In this document: piece by piece, positions 26,871 to 37,000 of the stretch
Numbering within the stretch: position 1 is the stretch's first letter
How the letters are laid out: each line of letters begins with the position of its first letter
NCBI GenBank assembly: GCA_025352795.1
Contig: JANXSF010000109.1
Location: forward strand, 1-64,000
Origin: Acidobacteriota bacterium
GTDB taxonomy: Bacteria; Acidobacteriota; Terriglobia; Bryobacterales; Bryobacteraceae
Direction of reading: 5' to 3'
Length of the DNA stretch: 64,000 bases
Notes under the pieces: model-generated
What the model saw: the letters and a program-made list of their open reading frames with translations, nothing else
Database searches by the model: none
Told to the model about the DNA's origin: nothing
Program-made: the position numbers and the translations under genes

Positions 26871-28736
26871 TTAGTAACTGAACATGAACTCGGTCTTATT
26901 AATACACATCCACGCCAAATCTTCCACGGCACTATTGCGATCCGCAGCCTTCGCCAGGAACACAACTCCGGCTGATCGTTCTGTGCCAGTGGGCATGCGC
27001 GATAAGAACGTCAGGTACATTTCATCAACCAGATCTTCTGATTTTTCCATTTGCGCCAGTGCTCGAAGTTTCGGCGAACGCCCAACCTTAATTCGATTTC
27101 CCACAAAGCCGTCATTCATCAAAGTAAGTTGCTGTTGGATAGAACCAGACTGGCTGCGCCCTTGCGTATCCCGGTCCCCACGTAGAAAAACATTCAGGAA
27201 GTTATTCACTGCCGTGTCGCTTTGCGGCTCCACCGTTTCAGGTAACTGCATGGCCCAGGTCACACGGTCGGCAGAACCTTGAACTGCATAATCCCCCAGC
27301 ACTGCCGTCGATTTGGCAATGGCATCATGCACCTCTTCAGCCTCCATCCGTCGAGCAAAATGGCGGGCAAAAAGGGACACATATTCTTCCTTCAATTCGC
27401 CTTCGTAGCGGGAACTCATTTGATACGCAGTCGATTGCACCAACGTCTTCAAGAAGGGCCGAATCCGAAACTCACTCTTCCCCAATTCAGCGGCCAGCTT
27501 CTCTAATAGTTCAGGATGCGTTGCCTGTAAATCCCAAGGTGCAGGCGGCGGATTTGCAGGATCGAGTCTCGCCGGATCCAGCGAATCCACCGGATCAACC
27601 AAGCCCAATCCAAACATTTGCTGCCACAATCGGTTGGCCATGTTGCGACGAAACATCGGGTCTGCCACCATCGATTCGGCAAACGCCACGCGCCAATTGT
27701 CATTCCTTGGCCCCCCATCAAATTCACGATATGTAGGAGTAATCGTGCTGATGGAACCAACAGGAATGCGGTTGGGGCGATTTCCGGAATCTGTATTTAG
27801 GTTATAACCGCCAGAAGCGGCGTCAGTAACATTAAAGCTTTTGGCCGGTGATGAAGCTGGTGTCAATGCCATGCGTGAGAAGAATGCCGCCATCTGTTGC
27901 GCACCCAATCGGGTTTGTCCAGTGCCCCAGGCACTAACCAGATTCAGATGTCCACGTCCGTTGTGGCACAGCAGGCAATCGTAACTGCTGATGCCCAAAA
28001 ATGTCGCCGTGGTCTTGGCTAGCATCGTGTCGTAAGTATCCTGCTCCGGCCCCATGGCCGTACTGGCACCCATCGGGAAATTAGCGGCACCGTTCGCCGG
28101 ATCGTAGTTGTTTCCGGACCCGGAAATCACTTCTATCGCCAATTTGCTTAGGGGTTTGTCCGTGGCCACGGAATCTTTTATATACGCGTAAAACGCATTA
28201 CGACCTTGTGGAGCCCGGTTCACCGCAGCGTTAGCCAGGGTGGCAGTGTTCTGCAACAAATCGCCCAGCCACATGGTCCAACGGTCTGTAAATTCGGGCG
28301 AAGCCAGCAGCTTGTCAATGATCGCATCGCGCTTGTCTTTACTGGTGTCGGCCAGGAAACCGCGCACTTCTTCAGACGAAGGAATTCGACCTGTAAGATC
28401 CAAATTAATGCGACGAAAGAATTCCTCGTCAGAAGTCATCGGTGCCGATGGAACATTCTGCTTCAACAGTTTTCCCAGAATTTCCTGATCAATGAAGTTT
28501 CGCTGCGGAAGAGAATCGGCACTGACAACGGGGACACCTTTACGACCCACAGCGGAAGTCAGTTGCTGAGTCCGATGAAACATGTCACGACGGATACGCG
28601 TCGAACGGGCCAGGAACTCATCGGGGTTCGCCGCAAACTGACAATCCGCTACAGAGACTTTCTTTTCTTGCGCAAGGCTGACGGAAACAGAAATCACCGC
28701 GACAGAAATAGCTATTAAATAAGCACGCCCAACCAT
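26871..28736 (-). CDS. DUF1549/DUF1553 protein with c-type heme motif, exported
   Basis: The 621-residue protein has a signal peptide (AYLIAISVAVISVSVSLAQ). The DUF1549 part contains SDEEFFRRINLDLTGRIPSSEE, DKLLASPEFTDRW and the heme-binding motif C-L-L-C-H in SYDCLLCHNGRGHL. The DUF1553 part holds NMANRLWQQMFGLGLVDPVD, HPELLEKLA, RIRPFLKTLVQSTAYQMSSR, VHDAIAKST and TFLSRMPTGTE. It is the partner of the DUF1501 gene downstream. The heme motif suggests electron transfer at the cell surface. Confidence 0.92.
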   Translation of the reverse strand: MVGRAYLIAISVAVISVSVSLAQEKKVSVADCQFAANPDEFLARSTRIRRDMFHRTQQLTSAVGRKGVPVVSADSLPQRNFIDQEILGKLLKQNVPSAPMTSDEEFFRRINLDLTGRIPSSEEVRGFLADTSKDKRDAIIDKLLASPEFTDRWTMWLGDLLQNTATLANAAVNRAPQGRNAFYAYIKDSVATDKPLSKLAIEVISGSGNNYDPANGAANFPMGASTAMGPEQDTYDTMLAKTTATFLGISSYDCLLCHNGRGHLNLVSAWGTGQTRLGAQQMAAFFSRMALTPASSPAKSFNVTDAASGGYNLNTDSGNRPNRIPVGSISTITPTYREFDGGPRNDNWRVAFAESMVADPMFRRNMANRLWQQMFGLGLVDPVDSLDPARLDPANPPPAPWDLQATHPELLEKLAAELGKSEFRIRPFLKTLVQSTAYQMSSRYEGELKEEYVSLFARHFARRMEAEEVHDAIAKSTAVLGDYAVQGSADRVTWAMQLPETVEPQSDTAVNNFLNVFLRGDRDTQGRSQSGSIQQQLTLMNDGFVGNRIKVGRSPKLRALAQMEKSEDLVDEMYLTFLSRMPTGTERSAGVVFLAKAADRNSAVEDLAWMCINKTEFMFSY

Positions 28737-28820
28737 TCCAACCCCTCCTGAATCCGATTACCTTATTGAAACCCGGTTTGTAGCGCGCGCGATCAGGAAA
28801 ATTGTAAAATCTTCATCTGC

Positions 28821-30194
28821 CTATTCCGGCAACTTCATTTCACGCTCCCACGCTTTAATCTTTTCTGTCAGCATTCGAACGCGCGCCACTTCCGACGCGG
28901 CCAAATTCTTTTTCTCAGAAGGGTCTGCTTCCAGATTCGAAAGCCACGGTTCATCGGGTACCGATTCGCCAGGGTAACCGGGCGGATGCAGAATCAGTTT
29001 CCAATCTCCAAAACGCACAGCACGGCTCTTACCGTGACTCCAAAATAGGTACTCGTGAGAGGGCTTTTTGCCTTCCAGTACCGGACGCAGATCCTGACCA
29101 TCAATATCGGCAGGTGGCCTAGCCGTAGGGTCGGCCATTGCCAAAAAAGTAGGCAGCAGATCCATGGAAATCATCGGACGATTCGATACTTGACCAGCGG
29201 CAATTCCCGGAGCGCGCAACATGGCTGGCACGTGCATGCCACCATCGAACAGACCAAGCTTGTACCCACGATAGCGCCCGTTGTTGCCGCCCTCCGCAGG
29301 CTTGCCCAAGCTGGAAGCACGTTCCTCGCGGGTGGCCCCGTTATCAGCCTGAAAGAACACCACCGTTTCTTGCTCTACACCCATGCGTTTCAATTGATCC
29401 AACACGGAACCAACTACATCGTCCACCGCTGCCACCATCGCCAAATGTGTGCGGCGATCACGATCCATGCTGCTCGGAAAACGGTCCAGATATTTCTTCG
29501 GTGCCATCATCGAATAGTGCGGCGCACCAAAGGCAAGATACAGCAAGAATGGTTGAGCTTTCTTCTGCTTTGACAAAAACGCCTGCGCTTCGCGCCCCAG
29601 CAGTTCCGTCATATAGGCGGGCTCTTCAAACACTTCCTGATCGTTGCGCCACAGGTCGTGAAAAATCTTCCCAGGGGGTCCGCCTAGCTGATAATAGCGA
29701 TGCGAGTAAGCATCGAGCCAGCCAGAATACCAGCCGAAAAATTCATCGAAACCCTGAGCCTGCGGACGGCTATGTGGCGCACTCCCCAAGTGCCATTTGC
29801 CGATGGCCGCAGTTCGATAACCCAAGTTTTTCAAAAGCCCTGGCAGCGTAGTTTCACCCTGCTTCAACCCAGGCACATCGTAAGTTGGTTGGGATGGCAG
29901 CGCCCCCTGCACACCGGCCCTATCTGGATACTTGCCAGTCATAATCGCCGCCCGCGAAGCGGAACAGACCGGAGCATTGGCATACCATTGCGTAAACCGC
30001 ACACCCGATGCCGCCAACCGATCCAAATTCGGCGTACGCACTTCCTGATGACCATAGCAACCAACATCGCCAATGCCATGATCATCAGTAACAATGATCA
30101 CGAAGTTAGGTCGTTTGGTCTGCGCAGGGCTAGGCAACGCGACCGCACTGGTAGCCAACAATTTCAAGAATTCACGCCGCTTTGAAGGATGCAT
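28821..30194 (-). CDS. sulfatase (arylsulfatase type), Tat-exported
   Basis: The 457-residue protein has a twin-arginine signal with KRREFLKLLATSAVALPSPA. Metal ligands include the DD pair in FVIIVTDDHGIGD. The formylglycine site is C77 in VCSASRAAIMTGKYPDR, fitting the C-x-A-x-R rule for aerobic FGE maturation. Downstream come TAAIGKWHLG, FFQADNGATREE and LWSHGK. It cleaves sulfate esters from carbohydrates or aromatics in the periplasm. It sits near a sialate O-acetylesterase and DUF1501/1549 genes, consistent with breakdown of decorated polysaccharides. The active-site Cys needs a formylglycine-generating enzyme encoded elsewhere. Confidence 0.92.
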   Translation of the reverse strand: MHPSKRREFLKLLATSAVALPSPAQTKRPNFVIIVTDDHGIGDVGCYGHQEVRTPNLDRLAASGVRFTQWYANAPVCSASRAAIMTGKYPDRAGVQGALPSQPTYDVPGLKQGETTLPGLLKNLGYRTAAIGKWHLGSAPHSRPQAQGFDEFFGWYSGWLDAYSHRYYQLGGPPGKIFHDLWRNDQEVFEEPAYMTELLGREAQAFLSKQKKAQPFLLYLAFGAPHYSMMAPKKYLDRFPSSMDRDRRTHLAMVAAVDDVVGSVLDQLKRMGVEQETVVFFQADNGATREERASSLGKPAEGGNNGRYRGYKLGLFDGGMHVPAMLRAPGIAAGQVSNRPMISMDLLPTFLAMADPTARPPADIDGQDLRPVLEGKKPSHEYLFWSHGKSRAVRFGDWKLILHPPGYPGESVPDEPWLSNLEADPSEKKNLAASEVARVRMLTEKIKAWEREMKLPE

Positions 30195-30249
30195 AGTGGA
30201 CCTTCATCATAGAACAGGATGAAGGGCGACGCGCGATTCGCAAAGCGCA

Positions 30250-30579
30250 TTAATCGACAATGAACAACTTGGCCCCAAGGGTGGTTGATGAGCGATGAGC
30301 GGGTTCGCCATCACCCACGTGATAACTCTGCCCTGCTTTTAGCGTCAATCGTTTCCCATCGGCCAATTCAATGTCAAATGCACCTTCCAGGCAAAGAATC
30401 ACATGACCCTTGGAACACCAGTGATCGGCAGAATAACCTGGGGAGTACTCAACCATTCGAACTCGAATTTCGGCAAAGGTTTGAGTGCGCCAACTGGCAA
30501 CACCGGAATCGCCGGGATGGTCAACTAGTGGTACTTGTGTCCAATCGGTAACAGACATGGCCAACGCAGTCATCTTCAT
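30250..30579 (-). CDS. DHCW-motif-like cupin protein
   Basis: The 109-residue protein has one cupin barrel: VRMVEYSPGYSADHWCSKGHVILCLEGAFDIELADG, then AGQSYHVGDGEPAHRSST. The D-H-W-C segment and the following KGHV resemble the DHCW-motif cupin family, with His/Cys positions that could bind a metal. AGGG lies seven bases before the ATG at 30579. No substrate is known. It is flanked by tRNA-Phe on one side and the sulfatase on the other, all on the same strand. Confidence 0.8.
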   Translation of the reverse strand: MKMTALAMSVTDWTQVPLVDHPGDSGVASWRTQTFAEIRVRMVEYSPGYSADHWCSKGHVILCLEGAFDIELADGKRLTLKAGQSYHVGDGEPAHRSSTTLGAKLFIVD

Positions 30580-30609
30580 TTAAATGCCCTTAACAAAAAT
30601 GGTTGTGGA

Positions 30610-30685
<76 letters not shown>

Positions 30686-30744
30686 GTTCTAGGTGGGTGC
30701 ACACAAAATCTGTGCTTATTTCAAGAGTATAACACGCTGCATTT

Positions 30745-31137
30745 CTACTTCGCTTTGGGATAAACCAAATCGTACCCCTTAGCCTTGTATTCTTCCATGG
30801 CGCACAACGTGATTTGCGTATAGCCATGCTTCTCTAGGATGACGGCAGCCTTGGCTGCCCGAACGCCTCGGGCACAGGCGCTTACGATGGCCACATCTTT
30901 GGGGATTTCATTCACCCTGGCTTCTAATTGACTCAATGGAATGTTGACGTGACCTTGAATGGTCCCACGTTCTTCCAGTTCGCGCGGTTCGCGAACATCA
31001 AGGAAGAAGAACTTTTGCTTGGCATCAATCATCTGCTTCAATTCTTCTGGAGTTAGCTTTTTAGGCGCGGAACCGCCCGCTGGCTGGGCAAATGTGAATG
31101 CCGCCGCAATTGTGACGAATAACAGAAGAAGCTTCAT
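30745..31137 (-). CDS. exported rhodanese-domain protein
   Basis: From the ATG at 31137 the protein is 130 residues with signal peptide MKLLLLFVTIAAAFTFAQPA. An upstream in-frame start at 31218 is not signal-like. The rhodanese domain shows KFFFLDVREPRELEERG, HVNIPLSQLEARVNEIP and the active-site Cys in IVSACARGVRAAKAA, followed by GYTQITL. The loop C-A-R-G-V-R fits sulfur-transferring rhodaneses, so it may be active. Periplasmic single-domain rhodaneses move sulfane sulfur or detoxify cyanide. It is divergent from a sigma-54 activator. Confidence 0.9.
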   Translation of the reverse strand: MKLLLLFVTIAAAFTFAQPAGGSAPKKLTPEELKQMIDAKQKFFFLDVREPRELEERGTIQGHVNIPLSQLEARVNEIPKDVAIVSACARGVRAAKAAVILEKHGYTQITLCAMEEYKAKGYDLVYPKAK

Positions 31138-31223
31138 GCGGTTAGTATACCCCGAGGGTAAAGCGGTCGGAAAGATCTTAGGTAAAGCTGGCGGCTGAAG
31201 GAGACGATGGTAAATCAAGGCGA

Positions 31224-32636
31224 ATGAACGGCGAACTCATAACAAGCGGGATCTCTACACCGTTTCACATACACTGGCTGACTGCCCATGTTCGGCGCAA
31301 ACCGGATGTGGAGCATCTTTGCAACAAGCTATCCGGCTTGGCCGTGACCTTATTTCACACAATGAAAGGGCTTGGTGAAGCTGCGCAATTGGTAATTGTG
31401 GAACTGCCCAACGAAAAGCAGCCCAGCTCTATTTTGACCTCTATCCGGGAGCGTTCACCGGAAGCATTAGTGATTGTTTGGAATCCAAGAGGGTCCATCA
31501 AAGAAGCGGTTGAATTGATCAAGCTGGGGGTATTTCATTATATGGCTCACCCAGAGCACTTGCCGTTGGATGAATTGGCACATTGGATTAGCGCGGCAGC
31601 CCAACAAATCTCTGCGGGCCTGGTATCGGACAGGGCTCCAATCCAGAAAGCGGAAGAACCTTGGCGGCGATTCCTCATCGGAAACAGCCCTCCAATGGAG
31701 GCCTTGGCGGCCACCGTGCGATTATTGGCCGTCCGCCGCAGTACAGTTTTGATCACAGGCGAAACAGGCACAGGCAAGGAGGTGTTGGCCAAAGCGTTGC
31801 ACTTGGCCAGTACTCGAGGACATCTTCCGATGGTTGCGGTCAACTGCACCGCCCTGCCGGAAACCTTACTGGAATCAGAATTGTTTGGGCATACCAAAGG
31901 GGCATTCACGGGGGCAGTCCAGGGGCGGGCGGGTCGCTTTGAACAGGCCCACAAAAGCACCATTTTTCTGGACGAAATCGGCGATATGCCGTTGGAAACG
32001 CAAGCCAAGCTATTGCGAGTCTTACAGGAAAAAGAGATTCAAAAACTGGGAAGCTCGGAAGTCCAGAAAGTGGATGTGCGAGTAATTGCGGCCACCAATG
32101 TAGATTTGCAGGCCAAAACCAAGGAAGGTAAATTTCGCGAAGACCTGTTTTATCGTCTCAATGTGGTGCCAGTAGAATTGCCTGCCCTTCGACACCACTT
32201 AGAAGACATTCCTCAATTGGTGGAACATTTCCTGGTAAAGATCGCCGCGCAGGAAGAAATGGAGCCCAAGCGGATCGCTGAGCAATCCCTGGAAAAACTG
32301 ATGGGCTACCACTGGCCGGGGAATATCCGGCAGTTGGAAAATGCAGTGGATCGAGCGATTACGTTCAGCGGGGATCGGATGGTGTTGCTGCCTGCCGATT
32401 TTCCGATTGCAGTCAACGAGGTTCCCGCAATACCTGTTGGCCCAGTAGCGGCAGACCTCGTTTTATCGGAAAGCGGCATTGATTTCGAATCCATTGTAAG
32501 TCGGCTGGAACGATCCTTGATTGATCAGGCATTGCGACGTTCCATGGGCAACAAGAAGAAGGCGGCAGATATTTTGGGTCTGAAACGCACCACTTTGGCG
32601 GCTAAGTTGAAGACTCTGGAGGCAGCCGCCTCTTAA
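31224..32636 (+). CDS. sigma-54-dependent transcriptional activator with degenerate receiver
   Basis: The 470-residue protein has a receiver-like N-terminal domain of about 130 residues. Its usual phosphoacceptor position reads LVIVELPNE (E60 instead of Asp), and the switch Lys is replaced (YMAHPEHL). The AAA+ domain is complete: Walker A GETGTGKE (179-186), GAFTGA loop (226-231), Walker B IFLDEIGD, and sensor segment VRVIAATNVDL. The Fis-type helix-turn-helix ends the protein (NKKKAADILGLKRTTLAAKL). It remodels sigma-54 RNA polymerase. The Glu may mimic phosphorylation or the domain may bind another signal. The target genes are not evident. Confidence 0.92.
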   Translation: MNGELITSGISTPFHIHWLTAHVRRKPDVEHLCNKLSGLAVTLFHTMKGLGEAAQLVIVELPNEKQPSSILTSIRERSPEALVIVWNPRGSIKEAVELIKLGVFHYMAHPEHLPLDELAHWISAAAQQISAGLVSDRAPIQKAEEPWRRFLIGNSPPMEALAATVRLLAVRRSTVLITGETGTGKEVLAKALHLASTRGHLPMVAVNCTALPETLLESELFGHTKGAFTGAVQGRAGRFEQAHKSTIFLDEIGDMPLETQAKLLRVLQEKEIQKLGSSEVQKVDVRVIAATNVDLQAKTKEGKFREDLFYRLNVVPVELPALRHHLEDIPQLVEHFLVKIAAQEEMEPKRIAEQSLEKLMGYHWPGNIRQLENAVDRAITFSGDRMVLLPADFPIAVNEVPAIPVGPVAADLVLSESGIDFESIVSRLERSLIDQALRRSMGNKKKAADILGLKRTTLAAKLKTLEAAAS

Positions 32637-32644
32637 TTCGCCCT

Positions 32645-34006
32645 CTAGTGCAATAGGACAGGTAGCTTTAGCGGACCCATCACGGGCAATGCCAAATCCG
32701 CTGTATCTGTAAGATTACAAATTGGATCCAAGCCGTATCCATACCAAAGATACAGCCATTCCGGGAGAGGCTTTTGGTGGATCAGGTACAGCAGCACCGA
32801 GTTGTTGGATGCATCAACAGCCGCCCGATAGATAATTTTCAAATCCTGACCCGCCTCATTACGCAACGAAAATCCCGTCAAACGACCACCCGACGTCGCC
32901 AGCTTGCCTGTTATTCCCTCAAATTCGACACGAATCTGGTACATATTGTCCCATTTAGACGTCGAAAAGCGCGGTTTTGCACCATCCATCACCAGTTTGG
33001 CGAAACGCATTCCAAGGCGCTGCAGGCTCGCTCGATTTGCGTGGATCAAATCGTCCAGTTCCAGGTCAATCGTGGCCACCATTCCGACTTTCGCTATGCC
33101 TGATTCCGCGAGTCGCTGCTCTTCCTGCACTTGATTCCAACCTTCATAAGCAGGTTCCATGGCAGCGGCGTAACGACCGATTTGCGCATAGTAAAACGGC
33201 AGATCGGGCTGAGCAAAATCGGTCCGGACTTCAGCTACAAACTTCCTGAACTTTTCCCCGAAAATGGCGGCGGCCTCGGGTTTGGCATCGGATTCTCCCT
33301 GATACCAAAGGAGCCCGGCAGCTTTGCCCCCAGCATCGCGAAAACGGGCCAGCATATTCCCATAAAGCGCTTTTCGACCTTCGGATTTCAATGCAGGGTC
33401 CCATTGCGCCATGGAAGTGCCACCTTTTGCACAAGGAACAAGACCAACAGGAACACCGGTGCGTCGAACCATTTCCTTAGCGAATGGCAAACCCAATCCA
33501 GTACCGCGCAGCACGTCATTCAACCCCTTGGTCAATTCATGCAGAGGCTCTTTTGCGATATCCCACTTACCTTCCATATTGAAAACTTTCACTTTGGGAT
33601 GCGGCGTTTCGGGATTTTCCATACGCGCCCGACCCACCATATTCGATTGGCCGGAAAGAATGTAAATGTCCCCCACAAACAGGTTCTCCATCCTTTCCAA
33701 CTGCCTTCCGCCCGATTTGGGAGTGAAGCGAAGTTCTATTGCGTAGGGGCCACCGGTTTTGAGTGGGGGCCCGACGGCAGTCCAGGGTCCAGCATTGATC
33801 GTCATCAAGCGAGTGAAACCGCCCTTGTCCACGCGACCTTCCAGCAGCCCATCGACCAAGGCTGTCCCTGAAAATGCCGTCTGCGCAACTCCCTCTTTCG
33901 ACCGTTGCAAAACTTGATGGGGTTGCGGTCCAGAGGTCACAGTGAAACTATCCGCCGCGCCCAAAGAGGCTGCCCACAAAATGGTTAAAAGTATTGTCCG
34001 CATCAT
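32645..34006 (-). CDS. sialate O-acetylesterase-like SGNH hydrolase
   Basis: The 453-residue protein has a signal peptide (ILLTILWAASLGAADS). The SGNH block I is YILSGQSNMVGRARM, with catalytic Ser. Block III-like LLWYQGESDA and the C-terminal DLELDDLIHANRASLQRLG (Asp-His dyad) match the SASA (DUF303) family. These esterases remove O-acetyl groups from sialic acid or plant polysaccharides. It is downstream of a strong terminator for the giant gene on the same strand, so it has its own promoter within about 10-80 bases of that terminator. The stop codon is eight bases from the sigma-54 activator stop. Confidence 0.9.
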   Translation of the reverse strand: MMRTILLTILWAASLGAADSFTVTSGPQPHQVLQRSKEGVAQTAFSGTALVDGLLEGRVDKGGFTRLMTINAGPWTAVGPPLKTGGPYAIELRFTPKSGGRQLERMENLFVGDIYILSGQSNMVGRARMENPETPHPKVKVFNMEGKWDIAKEPLHELTKGLNDVLRGTGLGLPFAKEMVRRTGVPVGLVPCAKGGTSMAQWDPALKSEGRKALYGNMLARFRDAGGKAAGLLWYQGESDAKPEAAAIFGEKFRKFVAEVRTDFAQPDLPFYYAQIGRYAAAMEPAYEGWNQVQEEQRLAESGIAKVGMVATIDLELDDLIHANRASLQRLGMRFAKLVMDGAKPRFSTSKWDNMYQIRVEFEGITGKLATSGGRLTGFSLRNEAGQDLKIIYRAAVDASNNSVLLYLIHQKPLPEWLYLWYGYGLDPICNLTDTADLALPVMGPLKLPVLLH

Positions 34007-34017
34007 ATATTTTGGCT

Positions 34018-34053
34018 AAAAAAACTCCCACCAGTTGGAGGTGCTGGTGGGAG
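34018..34053 (-). terminator. strong rho-independent terminator after the giant propeller gene
   Basis: A perfect 10-bp GC-rich stem (CTCCCACCAG / CTGGTGGGAG, 9-base loop) is followed on the minus strand by seven U residues. It begins about 37 bases after the stop codon at 34091. Confidence 0.92.
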
Positions 34054-34090
34054 ATGGGGATACTACTTTACTACTAACTAACTGACTTCT

Positions 34091-37000
34091 TTACTGAATG
34101 CTGGCGATCGACGAACCTTGTCCGTAGATCAGGTTTCCATTGCCGCCATCGAGCGCAAGCGCAAGAGAGCGGAAAGTTCCGGTAGCGGTATCGGACGGGA
34201 CCTCGAAATCAACTACATAAAGTCCAATCATACCCAGCATGTAGGATGCACCTACAACCCGCACGCCACCGTCGTTAACCCCGACAATCGTTGAGACAAC
34301 CACGTTTTGTCCAGCGACACCAGCACGATTGGTATCGGTTGATGGGCTAACAGCACCCAAACCGGTAGCAAACATCCGCAACACCTCGCCGCGGCGAGCC
34401 GCATTGTTTGGAGTTACGTAGCTGCCATCGGAACGAAGTAGAACAGCATAACGACGGCCCGTAGCGGCGTCGCTAGTCTCAAAAATACCCGGTTGGACAC
34501 GACTGACGGGCACGCCGCTGACGGAAGTTAAGCCTCCGTTACGGATGGTGACCGAAGTGGTACCTGGGGCCAACGAACATGGTGCCTGAACGGTAATCTG
34601 TTCCTGCCCATTGACGTTGGAGACTGCGTAGATTGGAGCGTTGGTGGTATCGAACAGCACCTCAACGCCTTGCAGAATGGTGGGGAGCGGTCCACCAAGG
34701 ATGAAGTTCGCCAAAACCGTACCCTGTACCCGAGGCACAAGATTGGTTCCGAAAATATTCACCAAGCCACAAGGGGCAATTCCAGGAGTGTTGCTGGCGG
34801 CATTCACAATTGAGTTAGCCGTAAATACCGGACCCAGTAATCGGACGCTCAAGTTGAATGAGGTAGCCAAGTTGCTATAGCTGGCACGAACGGTGAGGGC
34901 TCCTGCTTGCGCGCCCGCCGTTACATTCACCGAAGCAATGCCGTTGGTATCCGTATTGGTGGTTGCAGAGGATAGCGTGCCCGAACCGCTGGATATCGAC
35001 CATGCAACACCGGCATTTGCTACCGGTGCGTTGCCGTCATCGAGCAATTTGACGCTGAGTGACTGGGTGAAAGCGGAACCGACTGTGGCAGTCTGGCCAT
35101 CCCCAGTGACGGCGGTGAGCTGTGTCACATTGACGTTAACAGTAAAGGTGAACGCGGCAGTGATGGTGCCCGATCGCACGCGGAGTAAGTGGGGTCCGGG
35201 TGCGTTACCCAGGGTACCCAGAGCGGAGATTCGACCGTTAGCATCGGCCACCGTGATTTGATTTCGTAGCGTAATCGATCCGGCGTCGACAATTTCAAAC
35301 TGAGCAGTTTGGCCGGGGAGCACGTTACCGAAAGCATCATTGATTTCAGCCAGGAAGGCCAAGGGTAGCTGAGCTCCTGGGTTTCCGCTTTGGTTGTTGC
35401 CTTGGCGCAGAGTGATGCGCGATGGCAGACCAGGCAGAACCCGCAAGTTAATACCAGCACCGCCTAAGCTAAGTGCTGAACCGATGGAGACCCTCAGTTG
35501 GTCAACACCAAGTTTGCCACCTAACACCAAGTCACAGGTGGCCAATCCGGTTGCATCCGTTAAAGCGGCACCACCTGCGCAACTTGCCGTGGGTCCAAGT
35601 AGCGGGTCGTTGAGGGCAGTCTTTACCGATAGCCCAATATTCGGGATCGGTTGACCTTGCTGCTGACCACCGCTGGCTACCACGCGAATCTGAATAGCAC
35701 CCTTAATGGTGCTGCCAGCGGGTCCAGACAGTTCCACTCCATCCTGGGGAGCAATGCGTACTGCAGTTGGATTGACGCCGGTAACTGTGGTGACAACGAA
35801 GTTCACCGAAGCGGTTCCGTTGGTCGCAGATACCGTAGTCTGCGAATAAGAATTCCCGGGGAGAACCAAAGAGGCTAACATGCCAGCCTGGGCAATGCCG
35901 TTGACATCAGTGACCGATGTGCAAGTGATTCCCGCACAGACGGCGTTAATGCTATTGCCATTGACATTGGGCAGCATGGTTCCAGAGCCCTGTGTAATGG
36001 TGTAGGTCACTGTTTGACCGGAGACCGGGTTCCCTTGCAGGTCAACCACCTTTGTGGTTAACGGAACCGCAAGAGGGAAATTTTCCAGAGCGAATTGTCC
36101 GTTTCCATCAACTATAACTAGCGAAGCGACAGTACCGCCGCCACCGCCACCGGTAGATCTGCCGACGCTCAATGTGAAGTCCTGTGTCAAGGCCCCACCC
36201 GCTGCGGTGGCAGTAACCTTGAAAGATGCTCCCGATGTGGAAGGTGCAATCACCGTCGTTTGGGCGTAGCCGAAGCCATTCGTTTGAACCGATGCCCCTT
36301 GGATGGTTGCTCCGGAATTATCAGAGGAGAAAGTGATGGGCACGTTCTGCAAGGGACGTCCAGTGCTATCCAGAGCGCGGATGATCAGCGGAGTATACGT
36401 CCCGCCGATACTGGTCGATTGCAGAATGTTGTAGCCAATCAGCTTGGTTGGAGTGCCAGTTGCTGTTTGCGCCGCAAATGTAAGGCCACCGATATTGGAG
36501 GTGATGTTCAATTGGCCCGCGCCGTTTGGAGGATTGCTTTGCAGATCTATTCGATACAGGGAAGTGGGGGTTGTTACGAACATGTATTTCGGACTGGGCA
36601 GCTCATTGGTTGCGGCAATGTAGCTCACATTGTTAATGGTGCCGATGGAACCGAACTGACCCACATCAATATTGAAGGGGTTCAAACTCATGACGTAGAT
36701 TTGTTGCGTCGCGTTGGAGAGACCATAAACCCGATTGTCGGATGCGACCACCAGTGAGGACAGCGCCGGGTTCAAGGGGGCGATATTCGGGATCGTAGAG
36801 GAAAGTGAATTAGAGGCCAGGTCAAACAGCAGCGCGGTGGAACCCGTTAGAGGAGTTTCATTCACGGCCACTGCGTAACGGCCATCGGAGGTAAACACCA
36901 CCTTACCGGGACGTGCGTTCAGCGGGATCTCATTGCGAATGGTCATCGCCTTGCCGTCAATCACAAACAAGCGGTTTGTGGCCGACACATAGACGAATCC

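Noticed and set aside
33131-33871. 246-codon frame on the plus strand opposite the sialate esterase gene
   Set aside because: The esterase on the minus strand has all SGNH motifs; the plus-strand frame shows no domain.
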